A DNA stretch of 64,000 nt from Mytilus californianus (GCF_021869535.1 NW_026262668.1:69275558-69339557), one strand, 5' to 3'; shown: positions 22,305 through 33,880, counted from the stretch's first letter. A program made the numbers and translations. Notes: generated by a model from the sequence alone, not told the origin.

Positions 22305-25300
22305 TTATCTTCCATTATGGCCGTGAGGAACATGTCCAAGATGCTTCATTATCTACAGTTAACGAATATTAATAGGTATAAGCACATAGATGTATAAAAC
22401 AAATAAAAAGTAAAATCAATACTATTCAGTAATACGCGGACTTTGAACCCGAATAAAAGGACACAAATATAATTCCAGAATACGTTAACTTAATTCATTG
22501 AAATTCAAAAATATTACAAATCAATTACATGTGCAATTACTAAAAAAACATGTGACATGAAGCAAATGTGTGATACACCATGTAATTTGTTTATACTATA
22601 CCTGTGTGTAATAATGTTCAAACTCGTGTTCGTTTACAGTTCCATCACCTGTTTAAAAAAAAAAAAATTTTCAACTTTTATTTGGTTAAAGGAAGAAATC
22701 ATGCAGTTGCATTGCAATCGAAGTGAAGGTATGTTTCCTCTTTCGACTTTTGCAATTTAAGAAATAATTTGTGACAGAGATTTAATGGTTCAATGACCAA
22801 TACAAATTTATTTGACCTTTTCCAGTATTTATATTACATTTGATCCAAAATCTTCAACACAAAGCTACAGATAATTAGGGAACGACCATTTAACTTCAAG
22901 GCGGGGGGAGGGGCGTGGGGGGGGGGGTGAGGTGGGGGGGGTCGAGGATTTAAAAAAAATATTCTGATCCCCAATATGATGAAAACAAATATTTAGGTCA
23001 AGCAGATGACAAAAAAATAGTTTGAATCCAGATTTTCCCCATACCTTATAGTGTTAAATATTGAAAATTTTTCTGACTCGGACAAAAAACCATAACCCCC
23101 ACCCCCTTGAAGTTAAATGGTTGCTCCCTTATACGTGTACTCTTTAATCCTGGCACGAGAAACAATATCAAATATTGGATTTATATACACAGAAATTGGA
23201 AATAATGAAACGATTGACGAAACAAAATGTATACAAATAAACTTAAAAAACAGCAGATCAAATTTGCATAATTAAAGTACTAAGATCTACTTTATGTACA
23301 ATATATACATAAATACCGTTTGAGTCGATTTCACGAAGTGTAGCCACTGCATCTTCATGACTCATGATACAATCTCCATCTTGATCATAATGGTGGAAAA
23401 TCTCCAGTGCTAGAGCATGTGGTTGTGTAGTTGCAGCTGCATATTCAGCACAAGTTACGTTTCCATCACCTAAGAATAATTTACTTTGAGATGAATGTGT
23501 TTTATTGCAAGTATCTATATCAAACAAAAACGAAACTTTATGAAATAATAGTAAAGAATGACTACGAATGCAATTGACTAGGACTTGCTTTTAAAAAGTG
23601 GTCCCACTAACAGGATTAAAAAGTTCAATAAATTAATTTATTTTGATTAAAGTGCCAGGCTGCACCAAAAAAATAACAGGTAGTACTATCATTTGAGGCA
23701 TTTTTTTGTACTCTAGGTATCAAGGTATTTTTTACACTCAACTTTTTCTCCGCGGTTACAAAGCTCCTTGTCGAAATCAACATTATTTTGAATCAGTAGT
23801 CCACAACTCCGACAATAAAGTACATAACTCTTTGATGTTGATACAAATACATATACATGTAACAACAGTGTCCTAAAACTATGACAATGTCATTTTATAG
23901 ATTACATTGTTTAAAGCATTACCGTACGTCAATCGATTGAACAGTTTATAGGATACTAGCAGAAGTCCATTACTAGGACTTCTGATACCAGTGGCAGTTT
24001 GACATGCCTAAATAAAGTAAATGAATTACACAATTTTCATTTAAAATGTAATCAAAGTTTCCTTAAAATTATGATAAATGAATAAAAATTTACTGTTTAC
24101 ATCTTCAATTCTCTATTGTTGAAAATAAAACAACGATAAGAAAAATAACCGCAAGTACTAAACAGCGTGCGCTGGAAATAAAGTCAAAGTGGTTCTTTTT
24201 TCAGTTTCTTGAAAATATTTTTTTTCCCTTTCTTTCGACTTGAACATGTTGAAAGTTAAAAAATTATGTTATGCCCGGAATTATGAAATTGTTCAAATTG
24301 TTCGAATCTTTGAATTTTGATTAATTTGAAGAAAAAAAATTGTTCTATGGAAGACAGAAAGAAGTGCGAGCAAGCGAAACCTTAGTTTTTCTTTCTGAGG
24401 ACAATTTCGATTGAAGCGAATTACTTTATGTAGTAGTAAAACAACCTTATTAAAGTACAGACAACATTTTCATTCTTCTTGGAATCGAAAGAAAATATGT
24501 ATGTTTAACTGGCCAAATTCATCAATAATATATGGCCCAAATTGCTCCCATCGCACTTGAATTATTCGATGTAAAAAAAACAAACTTAAATTTACATATA
24601 TTTTATTCCTCAAATCTGAATAATTATCGACTGGAAAGAAGGAACATGGTGTAAAATAATTAATTCACAACACAAAATCCCTACATGCAATGGGCAATAC
24701 CATAGGCAGAGGATCAGTGCTTTTATTGTTGTTCTTCATCTGAAAGACCCACTTTGAGGCCTGCTTAATTTATATTTCCAACTTTTTTCAATTTATACGC
24801 AAAAAGATAAGCCTCTTAAAGTCAATAGCTAAAATTATAAATGAAGTTTTGTTTCTTGAAAATCTGTAGTTTTTGACATTTTGAAATTGAAAAGGATTGA
24901 AATTTTACTTTGCTTTTCGAATTACAAGTATGAATTCAATTATACTCTGAAAAGAATTATTCTAAGTCTTAAGTAAACCACAACTTTTAGATATAAAAAA
25001 ATTAGATGGATAGAATTAAGCCTTATAAAAAACAAAATGTTAATATTTTACAATTAATTTTTGTTTTCTTCCATTTTGTATCATTCCAAAGCTCATGTAT
25101 AAACGTATATGTTATTTGAATATTGTGCAGTGTTTTAAGTGATCAAAAGGGAATGTCAATTGTTGAAAGTCACAAATGATGGTCAAAATATATCATGAAA
25201 TAATTACCATACTTCATTTTACTGCTCGGGTCGGTGTACAATGAAATAATGTATTATAGTTTTACAGTTTAAAGATTTGTTTCAGTTAAATCGATTGATG

Positions 25301-28300
25301 ACTATTGAACAGCGGTATACTACTGTTGCCTTTATTTGACACTGAAGTAATTCTGGATAAGAAATGTCTAGATTGATAAGTTTCCCATTGTGTTTAAAAA
25401 ATTCATTGCAAGAGTATTATATGATAAGGAATCATCGCTCGTTGTTGGAAGTTCAGTTTTGCCACTTTTTGTTCTTGTCATGAGAAGATATTCAAAAGGT
25501 TTCTAGTTGTTTACCTCATAAAATCAAATAACAGACATGTTCCATCTCAACCTGAGAACGAGTGCCTCATTTTCTTCTAGCAATGTTTATCTTGTGTTAG
25601 ATGTTGTACTTCAATGGTATTTATAAACCAAGAGTAAAATTTAAATGTTTGGTATAAATATGTTAAATCATTCATCTTCAAAACAAAATTTTAGAAGATA
25701 ATGGGAATCACCAGAGTTTAAAAAAGAAGAAAACCCAACACATGGTTTTGATTAAAATTGAAAACCCAATGATTAAAACTCAAATTGACCTCTAAAATTC
25801 TTTTAAACTAAAAAAAGTACATCACTGAAACATTTCAAAATGTTCAAATAGAGCCCGTTTATAAATGCGTACTGGACATAATTTTTTATATTTCTATTCA
25901 GATTTACAACATTTTATCAACCGTTAGTGAACCATTTTTTAAGGTTATGAATCCGTGGCTTCATTACATGTTCAATGCAAAATAAATTGAATTAATGTAT
26001 TTTTTTTTGTTTAGAAAATACAGTTACTTGTGTGTGAACATTTTTAATGAAAGCTTACTGAAGGTCGTTGATAGGACGCACATTCATGAGGGCGTCACTA
26101 ATGTCCAATCAGCTTTTCTGTTGTACAAAGTTTGAGGCGATGCTTGGACAGTATAAATTACATTGTCATAGTTCTATGACATTGTCTTAGAACATCAATA
26201 GACTATTAACTATACTAAAGTGACTGTGTCATCCTGATTTAAAACTAAATTGATTTAGAAAAAGTACTTTGCAATCGTTGAGAAAAAGTTGAGTGTAAAT
26301 CTAACATCGTGGTAGAAGAGTTAGGCAACTGTTTACCGATTTCAAAATCCCATAAATCGGTTAAGGAGATACAAATCAAGGTAACAAAAAAGAAAAGAAA
26401 TCTAAGGGAATCGCATGATCTAAAAGGTACGTCTTGATATTGAGGTATTTGACAATTTAAACTGAAAAAAAGAAAAGTCTTCAATCCTTTCAAAACGATG
26501 TAAATTTAAAGATAGTTGAATAAAGTGATATTATAGTCACATTATGGCTGAAGCGTCATATCCTTTCAAGAACTTATTCATAAAGGATATCAATTCAACA
26601 CAACATCAAGATCTTTGAGTGTTGTTTTATAAGTGCTTACATTGATTCTGTTTTTGATAAATCAAAACATAAATAAATATGTATTATTATATTTCTATAC
26701 ATTTATGAAAACTCGTGGTCTTACATCCGGTCAATATAATGTAATGATACTTTAGCATTGCACAATGTCATATTTTTGTCAAACTGTTTGTGACGTCCCA
26801 TACTGAACCCTTTAATGTGTACTAAAAGATACTACAGTCTGGTGTTTAACAAACTACTTTATGTTCGGCATTTTTATAAAATATGAACCTGCCTGACTTC
26901 GTGTGTTTAATAAACGAATTGTATAAGGGATTTTAAATGTTCTATTGTTTTCAAAGTTCTAGTATTCGTTTTCAACTAACTAACCACTTATACTTGGATA
27001 AACAGTAGAATTACCAATGTTCTTCAAATTCGTACTTTTTTTGGCGTTTTAAATTTTTGCATTCGAGTCTTTTGTTGACAAAACGCGCGTCTGGCGTACA
27101 AACTTTTAATCTTGGTATCTATGAAGAATCTATATTTATCTTTGACGTGACCTTTTCGCTGATAATAACCAGAGGTCGATTCTTTCCTGAAATTTTGAAA
27201 ACATGATATCCTCTAACATAAGAAGTTTGAAAGTCTAAATATGAGCAAATATATAACACAAGATTTAAAAGAATTATTACTTGTATCTCAATAACCAATG
27301 TCATTTTAACATTTCAAGGGTGATTTTTTTGATGAATTTATAGTATTTTGTTATTTCAAAATTCAAAGGACAACATTCCATAAATGATATAAGAATACAA
27401 ACCGTTGCTATCACTGCCATGAACAGAAGCTTCAAATTCTGCCATCTCTAAAACACCATTGTGATTGTGATCATAGCCCATGAACTCATTCTGAGCCAAT
27501 ACTTTCAATTCATGACCATGGATATGCTGACTGCAATTCAAAACTGACTGTAAAACGTTTTGGACAAGTTCGGTAAAACATAATTTAACAAACTGTCAGG
27601 CTTGGTCTCAAAGGATCAGGCTTAGTCAAGAATGTAATTAAATGTAGAAAAACATATTACTTCCGGCAGTTAGTAATGCTGTTTAATGCAATTGAGAAAT
27701 ATTATGATTATAAAATATATCGAGGCTCTCGTCAGTTATAAAAGTTAGATGACACATGTGGCATACTAGTATATGCAGCATAATCAATTTTTCTGTGCTT
27801 TTGTCGTAAAAATCAATTATAACAACTCGTTTTACACACATTCAATATGTTATCATTTATACAGTTATACAGTTGTTGTCCATTCGTTTGATGTGTTTTG
27901 TCATTTGATTTTGCCATGTGATTAGGGACTTTCCGATTGAATTTTCCTCGGAGTTCATTATTTTTGTGATTTTACTTTTTATCTAGACCCAATCGAAGAA
28001 TTCTGTATGACAGTTTTAAATGAACGCCTTACACATGTAATTTTCATTTACTAGCACTGGGTTTGCTAGTCTCCGAATGTACATTAAGCTCAGTAGTCAG
28101 AGCCTCGGTACTGACACGATTAATAGCAATGTTTTCCAAAATTCCCCGCTAAAAAAATAAGACATTACTGAGGTTCAAACTCCGTTAGGTAAAGTTAACA
28201 GTAAATGAATTTTGCTATTCTTGTTAGGTCATGTTTTGTTTTAAAGCTCCTAAAAGTTACTGCGTCTTTATATATAACTGGCTTTCAAATATTTGGGGTT

Positions 28301-29680
28301 GAGCGTTCCCGATGAAGGTAAGTCCAGAAAAGCACTTCAGACGTACAAAATGTATAAAGTATTATTTTCATTTACACAACATTTTCATGACAATACATAC
28401 TCCATGAGTTGTCGTTGACAAGACTCAGAGTGTTATTTTCATTTCAATATCTAGTTTAATATAACATTGAAAGCATGACACGGCTCAGAATAGCAAAATA
28501 ATTTTTTTATCGATATAATTGTAAAATGAATAGCATTGTAGTTATCCTGAGAATATCATAAGATTTGTATATCTTTGTCCTAATTTTCCTATAAATTTGA
28601 AAATTATTATAACTTAAGACACGTTTCTTAACATCACATATGACTAAGATATGTCTTTAGACCATCTTAGGACATGAACTTGTTCTAAGATACGTAATAA
28701 AACCATGGATCTTTCTTGCAATTTAATACGTCATACACGCGTCTACATAAGACTCATCTATGGTGCTCGAATCATCAAAATACTGTGCGACAAACTTCAT
28801 AATTCACTTTAGAATTGAATGCTTCTTTTTGTAATTTTATTGGGGATGTAAAAGCGTTGACCGGAGCACATTTTGTATAAAGCGCGGATGCACTTCATTG
28901 TAAAAATATTCAAACGATCAACGTTTTTAAAACCCTATAAAATTACAAAATGAAGCATTAAATTATCCTGATTACCATAAAATTACGAGGTATTTTAAGA
29001 TTTTCTATGTTTTCTTGTACATTGTTGTGACATTACTATGAGAAGAAAGTGAAGTCATAAAAAATGAAATATGATTTTGGAAAGCTTTGCGATTGTTGTT
29101 AGTCAATCAAAAGTACGTATTCATATGAAACATACGAACATGCAATGTAATTATCTGTTTATTGATAAGAGCAACAAACAAATCTGACAGTGATATAGAA
29201 TGGCAAGGTTTCGATCTTAACGTATGTCGTATCTTGTCCTCTTAAGTTATCATTGATAAATTACTAACGGTAATACGTATAACAGCAAAATAAGTGTGTT
29301 TCACTTGTATTGAATAAGGGGAAGTCCTTGTTTTTGACCTTCTGATTGGTTCAAACGTCATTCACGAAGAGACTGCACAGCATAATTTTGCGCGGATGGA
29401 GGCTGTATATCTATATTGGTTGATTGATGCATTAACTCATTTCTATGAATATCTGGTCAGTTCCTAACCAATAATATGATTCTTAGGTGTAAGGTTAATA
29501 AATTAATAAGACAGTAAACGCTTAAATATAGAATAATACAATAAACCAAACATCTGATTGAAACTACGTCTGTCCTTCGATAGAAATTAGAAATGGTACT
29601 GCGCTTGCAAAAAAACATCATACATACCAAGTGACATATCCAAGAAACAGAGACAAAGCAATAATCAGTTTCATTCTGAT
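22305..29680 (-). CDS. Secreted four-EF-hand protein, paralogue 1
   Basis: Coding exons, in gene order, are 29628-29674, 27403-27530, 23317-23469, 22602-22648 and 22305-22352 (423 nt, 140 aa). The start exon is preceded by a splice acceptor (tttacag at 29681), so a 5' UTR exon lies upstream. Residues 1-15 (MKLIIALSLFLGYVT) form a signal peptide; the mature part starts near QHIHGHELK. EF loops are D36-E47, D56-E67, D87-D98 and D107-E118, all with acidic first and last positions. Cys65 (loop 2) and Cys92 (loop 3) are the only cysteines in the mature part after the signal-peptide junction. The tail IMKHLGHVPHGHNGR is His-rich. It should bind calcium outside the cell or in the secretory lumen. 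Loops 2 and 4 are each split by a phase-1 intron at loop position 4. Neighbours at 43.6 and 54.5 kb are paralogues. The biological role is unknown. Confidence 0.88.
22353..22601 (-). other. Paralogue 1, last intron
   Basis: A 249-bp intron with donor CAG|gtatag and acceptor aactgtag. Nothing else seen in it. Confidence 0.8.
22877..23130. mobile_element. MITE-like element with G-rich/C-rich ends, in intron 3 of paralogue 1
   Basis: The left end agggaacgaccatttaactt followed by a G-rich run (22901-22940) is inverted at the right end as cccccttgaagttaaatgg and ttgctccct. A decayed second copy, in opposite orientation, lies at 62455-62602. About 254 bp, with no coding potential. Confidence 0.75.
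25272..25342 (+). repeat. PLE terminal-repeat fragment
   Basis: aatcgattgatgactattga, then cggtatactactgttgcctt, match the PLE leader at 13417-13459. A short orphan fragment. Confidence 0.55.
27030..27130 (+). repeat. Type A hammerhead-like repeat, 5' core lost
   Basis: The 3' half is well kept: gtcttttgttgac as stem II, then AAAACGCGCGTCTGGCGTA. The CTGATGA stretch has become cattcga. Followed by cttggtatctatga as in other copies. Confidence 0.55.
28240..28400 (+). repeat. Type B PLE-associated repeat
   Basis: ggctttcaaatatttggggt, then gagcgttcccgatgaaggta and ccagaaaagcacttcagacg. The core has CCGATGA instead of CTGATGA, so it is decayed. Confidence 0.55.
28728..28772 (-). repeat. Type A ribozyme-like relic, reverse strand
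   Basis: The reverse complement reads atagatgagtcttatgtaga, then cgcgtgtatgacgta. The GAAAC core segment is deleted. Confidence 0.45.
28818..28963. mobile_element. Foldback/MITE-like element
   Basis: Imperfect ~45-bp inverted arms: aatgcttctttttgtaattt...gcgttgaccg on the left and cgatcaacg...aaattacaaaatgaagcatt on the right. Total about 146 bp; no coding content. Confidence 0.65.
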
Positions 29681-30851
29681 CTGTAAATATAATTACATAA
29701 TCATCAATTATATCAATGATAAGGTCATTATCAATAAATTTGCTGTTTATCAAATTGTTTATTATTCAAAACACGTGGAGGTTTTCTACGCGAGGCAAAG
29801 ATGGCCCTATCCGTATTTGGCACCTCTTTTCGGAATTTTTTGTTTTTTCAATGCTCTTCAGCTTCGTATTTGAGTTGCCATTCTAGTATGCAGAGGAAAC
29901 GCGCGTCGAACTTAAGAAATTATAAGCTTGGAATCTTTGATGAGTAAAACATGATGGCCTTTTTATTACTTGATAAAAGGGATGTATTTACTTGACTTTC
30001 TTCTCTCAGTAAAACGACCCCTTGTGCCCGAATACAAATTTTGAGCAATGACTTGTATAATCTTAGATGTAAGTCTTCAAGATTTAGATAAGCAAATGTC
30101 CATATTTTATACAGTTTTTAGCAGTATGCCTCTCGTGTAAACATTGAGTGATATCTGTGGTCATTTGCAAGAGACGTCTTTCTGTGATTAACTTCTTCGT
30201 GTATTCTCAAAGACAAAAGGCTGAAACTCAAAACCAATACCAAACATTATGACGAGTAACCACTCAACGTTTGGCATTTGTTAAAATTATATCAATATTA
30301 TACGATAATTTTGACAATGATTTGAAAAAAATTGTAGTAAATGAAGCATAGAAAATAAATCTATTCTTACTTTACAATATTCTCCTCTTCCCTTAAGATA
30401 TATTAATTACTTATGCTTGGTGTCAAGATGGTTGAAGGTGTTTATATACAAACTCTGATCGTGGAGACCTTTAACCTGCAATCTTAAAAAGTCCGCTAAA
30501 GTTCTTCAAAATCGTGATTATATCAAAGGTAAACTTAAACATTACATGAAAATTCCGTAAACTCTTCTGGAGAAATCTGAATAAGGTACTTCAATAAGAT
30601 ATCTATATATTTTACTTATACAACAACTTATTAACCAAAAAATTTCAGTACTAGATTTTAAAAACTGAGACATTCTAAACCCGAATTTAGCCAACGACCC
30701 AAATAAGGACTTTACTAATGCGACAGAGGCATCAATGGCAACACCTCTTGCATAGAACTGAACACTCTAGCCTAAGCAACCACATCAACATTGAAATCAT
30801 TAGACTTTAATCAAACAGAATTTCATATCATGTCAATATCATGATTTAATT
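29681..30851. other. 5' flank of paralogue 1
   Basis: Should contain the untranslated first exon and promoter of paralogue 1, but I could not place them. A type A relic lies at 29810-29945 (caatgctcttcagcttcgta, then ggaaacgcgcgtcgaa). Confidence 0.4.
29810..29945 (+). repeat. Type A repeat relic
   Basis: The leader caatgctcttcagcttcgta and the core remnant tatgcagaggaaacgcgcgt are recognisable. Stem II is gone. Followed by cttggaatctttgatgagt, as in other copies. Confidence 0.45.
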
Positions 30852-31610
30852 GTGTTCACATACCATCAGTGTAATGCAGTAAACGCTTATTGTTACAAAT
30901 GCAGACATCATGGACACTTCGCCCGCATGTGTAATTTTCACGTAAAGTCATGTGATAATCCAAAACTAAAAAAGAAGTCAAAATCAAAATTTCCGAGAGA
31001 CAGCGACAGAATGAGAAAGATTATAAAGAAGAAACAAATGTCTCAATTTCCGTTTCAAGGACTTGAGGACAATGAACTCTCCGCTTTTACGTGCTCCACA
31101 CAGGGCGAATCATTACAGCAACTAAACAAGTTAAAAGCGTCTAACCGAAACTTCCTCAAAGAAATAGCTGTTCTAAAATGTGAAAATTCAAGATTAGATA
31201 CCGTTATTAGGGACAATGTTATTTTAAGGAACAATTTGGATAAATTAAATTTGGAACGTTTACAACATGGTCGGATAATCCAAAAGATTGAACATGAATT
31301 AGCTGAGCAAACATGTCGAACTGAACATTTTGAAAGAGAAAGAGTGCGGTTGAAAGAGGAAAACCTTAATTTAACGAACACCAGATACCGTTTAACAATG
31401 GATGTGAAAAATGCTGAGATGCAAGACTGTCATTTTATCTAACAACTTAAAGACAAAATTCAGAAACTCAAAGAAGAAAATTCTAACTGTAAACATGAAA
31501 ATAAAAATTTGATTAGTGAACTTTCAATCGCCGAGAATCAAAGGGTGCGTACAAACTTTTCTCACATTTCGCATCAACGTCAACGAAGAGGAGGGTATCC
31601 GCGAAGTTAA
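30852..31610 (+). pseudogene. Zinc-knuckle plus coiled-coil protein, intronless, one stop
   Basis: An uninterrupted sense frame of 196 codons runs to a TAA at 31440-31442. It then continues in frame (QLKDKIQKLKEENSNCK...) to a TAA at 31608-31610. The frame opens with a GTG, not an ATG; the true start is not visible, and codons may be missing. CYKCRHHGHFARMC is a CCHC zinc knuckle (C-x2-C-x4-H-x4-C). A lysine-rich linker follows, then about 100 residues rich in L/E/K/N with coiled-coil character. Zinc knuckles of this kind bind nucleic acid and are common in Gag-like proteins of retroelements and in some host RNA-binding proteins. No protease or RT is adjacent. Likely a decayed retroelement ORF1/Gag or a retrocopy. 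Confidence 0.6.
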
Positions 31611-32354
31611 CCGAAGTGAAATTGTTTCAATTCAGCAAACTCGGAGACCGAGTTAAGGTGGAGTAGTGGCGAATATAACCAGGAAGATTTAGACAAATGT
31701 GAAGTTGAAATAAACCAAATTCAGACAATATATTTTAAGTGCTATAGGGACAATTTGTTAATCTGTTTATCCAACCTTTTTACATTTCTTTGTTTTTAAT
31801 TGATTCTATTGTTAAATATATGTTTGTCGTAATGGAAACCACCTTGACGATAACAAGTTAATCCGTTGGATACTAATCCTTTTCTATAGATACTGTTTTA
31901 TATCTGCTTTTGTATGCTATTTTTGAGGAAGTTTAGGTCTAAGGTCTGGTAATGTCAGGACTTTGCTTATAAAGTTTAAAGTATTGGTATTCCGTCTTTG
32001 AGTTATTATAGCCGGAAAAACTCCCGGTTATATATAATATATAATAAAACATGTGTTGCAATGATTAGCTTAGTAAATAGCTTGTACCGTTTTGGTATAA
32101 ATCTCTTTTTGACAATTGCAAATAAACGCTTTAATCTTTCAAAATTGTTTAATCTATAAGGTCGTCTCCACACTTTTAGTATTCCTTTTTTAAAAACTTA
32201 AAAGAAGATTTTTTCGAACTTTGTTTCATTAAATTGAACGACAAATGTAAATATAAATATCTTTTTGGAAAGGATAAATCGAACTTTGAATGTAAATAGA
32301 AATTATATCCCATGCACACACGGCATGGTACCATCAATACCCGGCGCACATTAC
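31611..32354. other. AT-rich spacer
   Basis: May include the 3' UTR of the zinc-knuckle pseudogene. A short stem (tagccgg...cccggttat) lies near 32010-32030. Nothing else recognised. Confidence 0.4.
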
Positions 32355-32500
32355 GTGGTAATCGTATGCTGTTTGAATATCATATGTCAGTTCCCTGCTA
32401 CTATTAAAGTTTAACGGTGTTTGCAACATTTGAAATACAAAAATATGTTTTATATAATGTATGTTCTTAGTTGCAGTTTCATACTTCAGGAGAACAAAAT
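32355..32500 (+). repeat. Direct repeat, copy 1
   Basis: gtaatcgtatgctgtttgaa, tatcatatgt, gtgtttgcaacatttgaaat and tggcagtttcata-type blocks recur in the same order at 33250-33415. Copies differ by small gaps and substitutions. Confidence 0.7.
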
Positions 32501-32577
32501 GTTCTGATTTGACGTTATCATGATGCTTGAGTTTTTCTTTCCCCAAAATTTATAATGTGAGGTGGATCATGTGTTTA

Positions 32578-32690
32578 TCAAAAGACAGTCGGCATTCCTA
32601 TGGGAACCAACTGTGATATTCTTCTTACTGACTTGTTCCTTTACTCGTATGAGGTAGACATCAAACATTTGCTTCTCAAAAGAATAAAAA
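32578..32690 (+). pseudogene. PLE reverse transcriptase fragment (palm motif only)
   Basis: Conceptual translation in one frame gives QTVGIPMGTNCDILLTDLFL and YSYEVD, the conserved RT block also seen at 15115-15180. The fragment then runs into a reverse-strand type B repeat. About 110 bp survive. Confidence 0.7.
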
Positions 32691-32885
32691 GAAGCAAGAA
32701 TTAACATTAAAAGATGAAAACAACACGTTATAAATTGCATGCGTCCGAAGCGCTTTCCTGGATCTACCTTCATCAGGAACGCTCAAAGCCGAATATTTGA
32801 AAACCAAGGATGTATAAGAACCGAAACATTTGAAGAGCGTACCTCTATGTCCTTTCACTTGATTGGCAATAGTTTTGTGATTATA
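32690..32885 (-). repeat. Type B PLE-associated repeat, reverse strand
   Basis: The reverse complement of 32740-32783 reads agcgttcctgatgaaggtag, then atccaggaaagcgcttcgga. This is the best-preserved type B copy here. It includes the ttttcaaatattcggctttg leader. Confidence 0.6.
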
Positions 32886-32939
32886 TTGATCACATCTATC
32901 GCACGTTTCTTTAGTAAGGGATACTAAATTATATATGTA

Positions 32940-33055
32940 GGACTTGAGGAGGATGCTGAAGTGCGATGGTCACGCTGAAGTGCGATGATCCTCTCCAAAG
33001 TGTGATGGTTTCTTCGCTGAAGGGCGATGGTCTATATAACGCGTGATGGCTAGTT
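32940..33055 (+). repeat. Left subterminal tandem repeats of a foldback-like element
   Basis: Repeats of cgctgaagtgcgatggt at about 18-25 bp spacing. Inverted versions occur at 33482-33655, about 430 bp away. Confidence 0.65.
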
Positions 33056-33249
33056 CAAAACATACAGATTTGCAATCATTATGAGAAGTAGATTTTTTAT
33101 TAGTAAGCATATGAATTTGCATTCATTATTGTCCATAAAACATTTATGGCATTTCGGTATCGATGATATGTATGTGGTGTTTGAAATAACAGAACCGTAA
33201 AAGGAAGTATCATCCTGCAATAATTCTGTTTATCATACAAATTAGGAGT

Positions 33250-33415
33250 ATCTGATAATCGTATGCTGTTTGAATATCATATGTAAGTTCCTTGCTAATA
33301 TTAGAGTTTCATCTTTACCTTTAATGTAAATCTCATCTAACAGTGTTTGCAACATTTGAAATACAAAACTATATTGTATATAATGTATGTCCCTAGTGGC
33401 AGTTTCATACTAAAT
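33250..33415 (+). repeat. Direct repeat, copy 2
   Basis: Same blocks as 32355-32500, with a ~20-bp insertion (tcatctttacctttaatg region). It lies between the inverted minisatellites, whereas copy 1 lies outside them. Confidence 0.7.
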
Positions 33416-33481
33416 GAAATATCGTCCTATTTAATTTTGCTGCACACTCACGATGATTTACTTCTTAACCTGAAATTTCTG

Positions 33482-33655
33482 CTTCTGACAAACAACGCAC
33501 TTCAGCGTTAGTACAAACGCACTTCTGCATTGCTATCAACAAGATGTAGTCACAATGCCACACCATCGTACTTCAGCGTGATAAAAAAACGCATTTCACT
33601 GTCAAACCATTGTATTTCACCTTGACCATCGCGGTTCGGATTACCATCGCGGTTT
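33482..33655 (-). repeat. Right subterminal repeats, inverted relative to 32940-33055
   Basis: Units such as aacgcacttcagcgt, catcgtacttcagcgtga and accatcgcggtt repeat here. They are degenerate reverse complements of the left array. Confidence 0.6.
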
Positions 33656-33689
33656 GGAGTATCATACCGGTTCAGAGCCCTACATATAT

Positions 33690-33880
33690 ACTGTCAGTCT
33701 TACTCTTTTAATCGCTTTGGTTTCATCAGCTCTTCTACGTTTGTATCAGATTGAGGGTTTTCAAAAATACTTTTCCTCAAGCATCACTGAAGAGACATTA
33801 ATTGTCGAAATACGTATCTGGTGCTGTACAATCGGTACCGTTTATGTTATCACTACCACTGGGTCGATACTTTTGGTAGT
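33690..33880 (+). repeat. Repeat with hammerhead-like core (type C)
   Basis: At 33781-33825 lies cactgaagagacattaattg, then tcgaaatacg. CTGAAGA fits the hammerhead 5' core (the seventh core position is variable). GACA/TGTC form stem II and GAA follows. The helix III region (tacgtatctggtgc) pairs poorly. A second relic is near 55145. Confidence 0.5.

Larger units (their letters stand above)
23470..27402 (-). other. Paralogue 1, intron 2 (3.9 kb)
   Basis: No exon recognised. It holds a PLE terminal-repeat fragment (25272-25342) and a mutated type A ribozyme-like repeat (27030-27130). The rest is AT-rich. An open frame at 26245-26493 (reverse) has no domain. Confidence 0.6.
27531..29627 (-). 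other. Paralogue 1, intron 1 (2.1 kb)
   Basis: Carries a type B repeat (28240-28400), a reverse type A relic (28728-28772) and a foldback element (28818-28963). No exon seen. Confidence 0.6.

Noticed and set aside
30852..31442. Zinc-knuckle frame as an intact host gene
   Set aside because: It has no ATG at the start of similarity and a stop that clearly interrupts the continuing coiled coil, so it was called a pseudogene. An upstream spliced start cannot be fully excluded.
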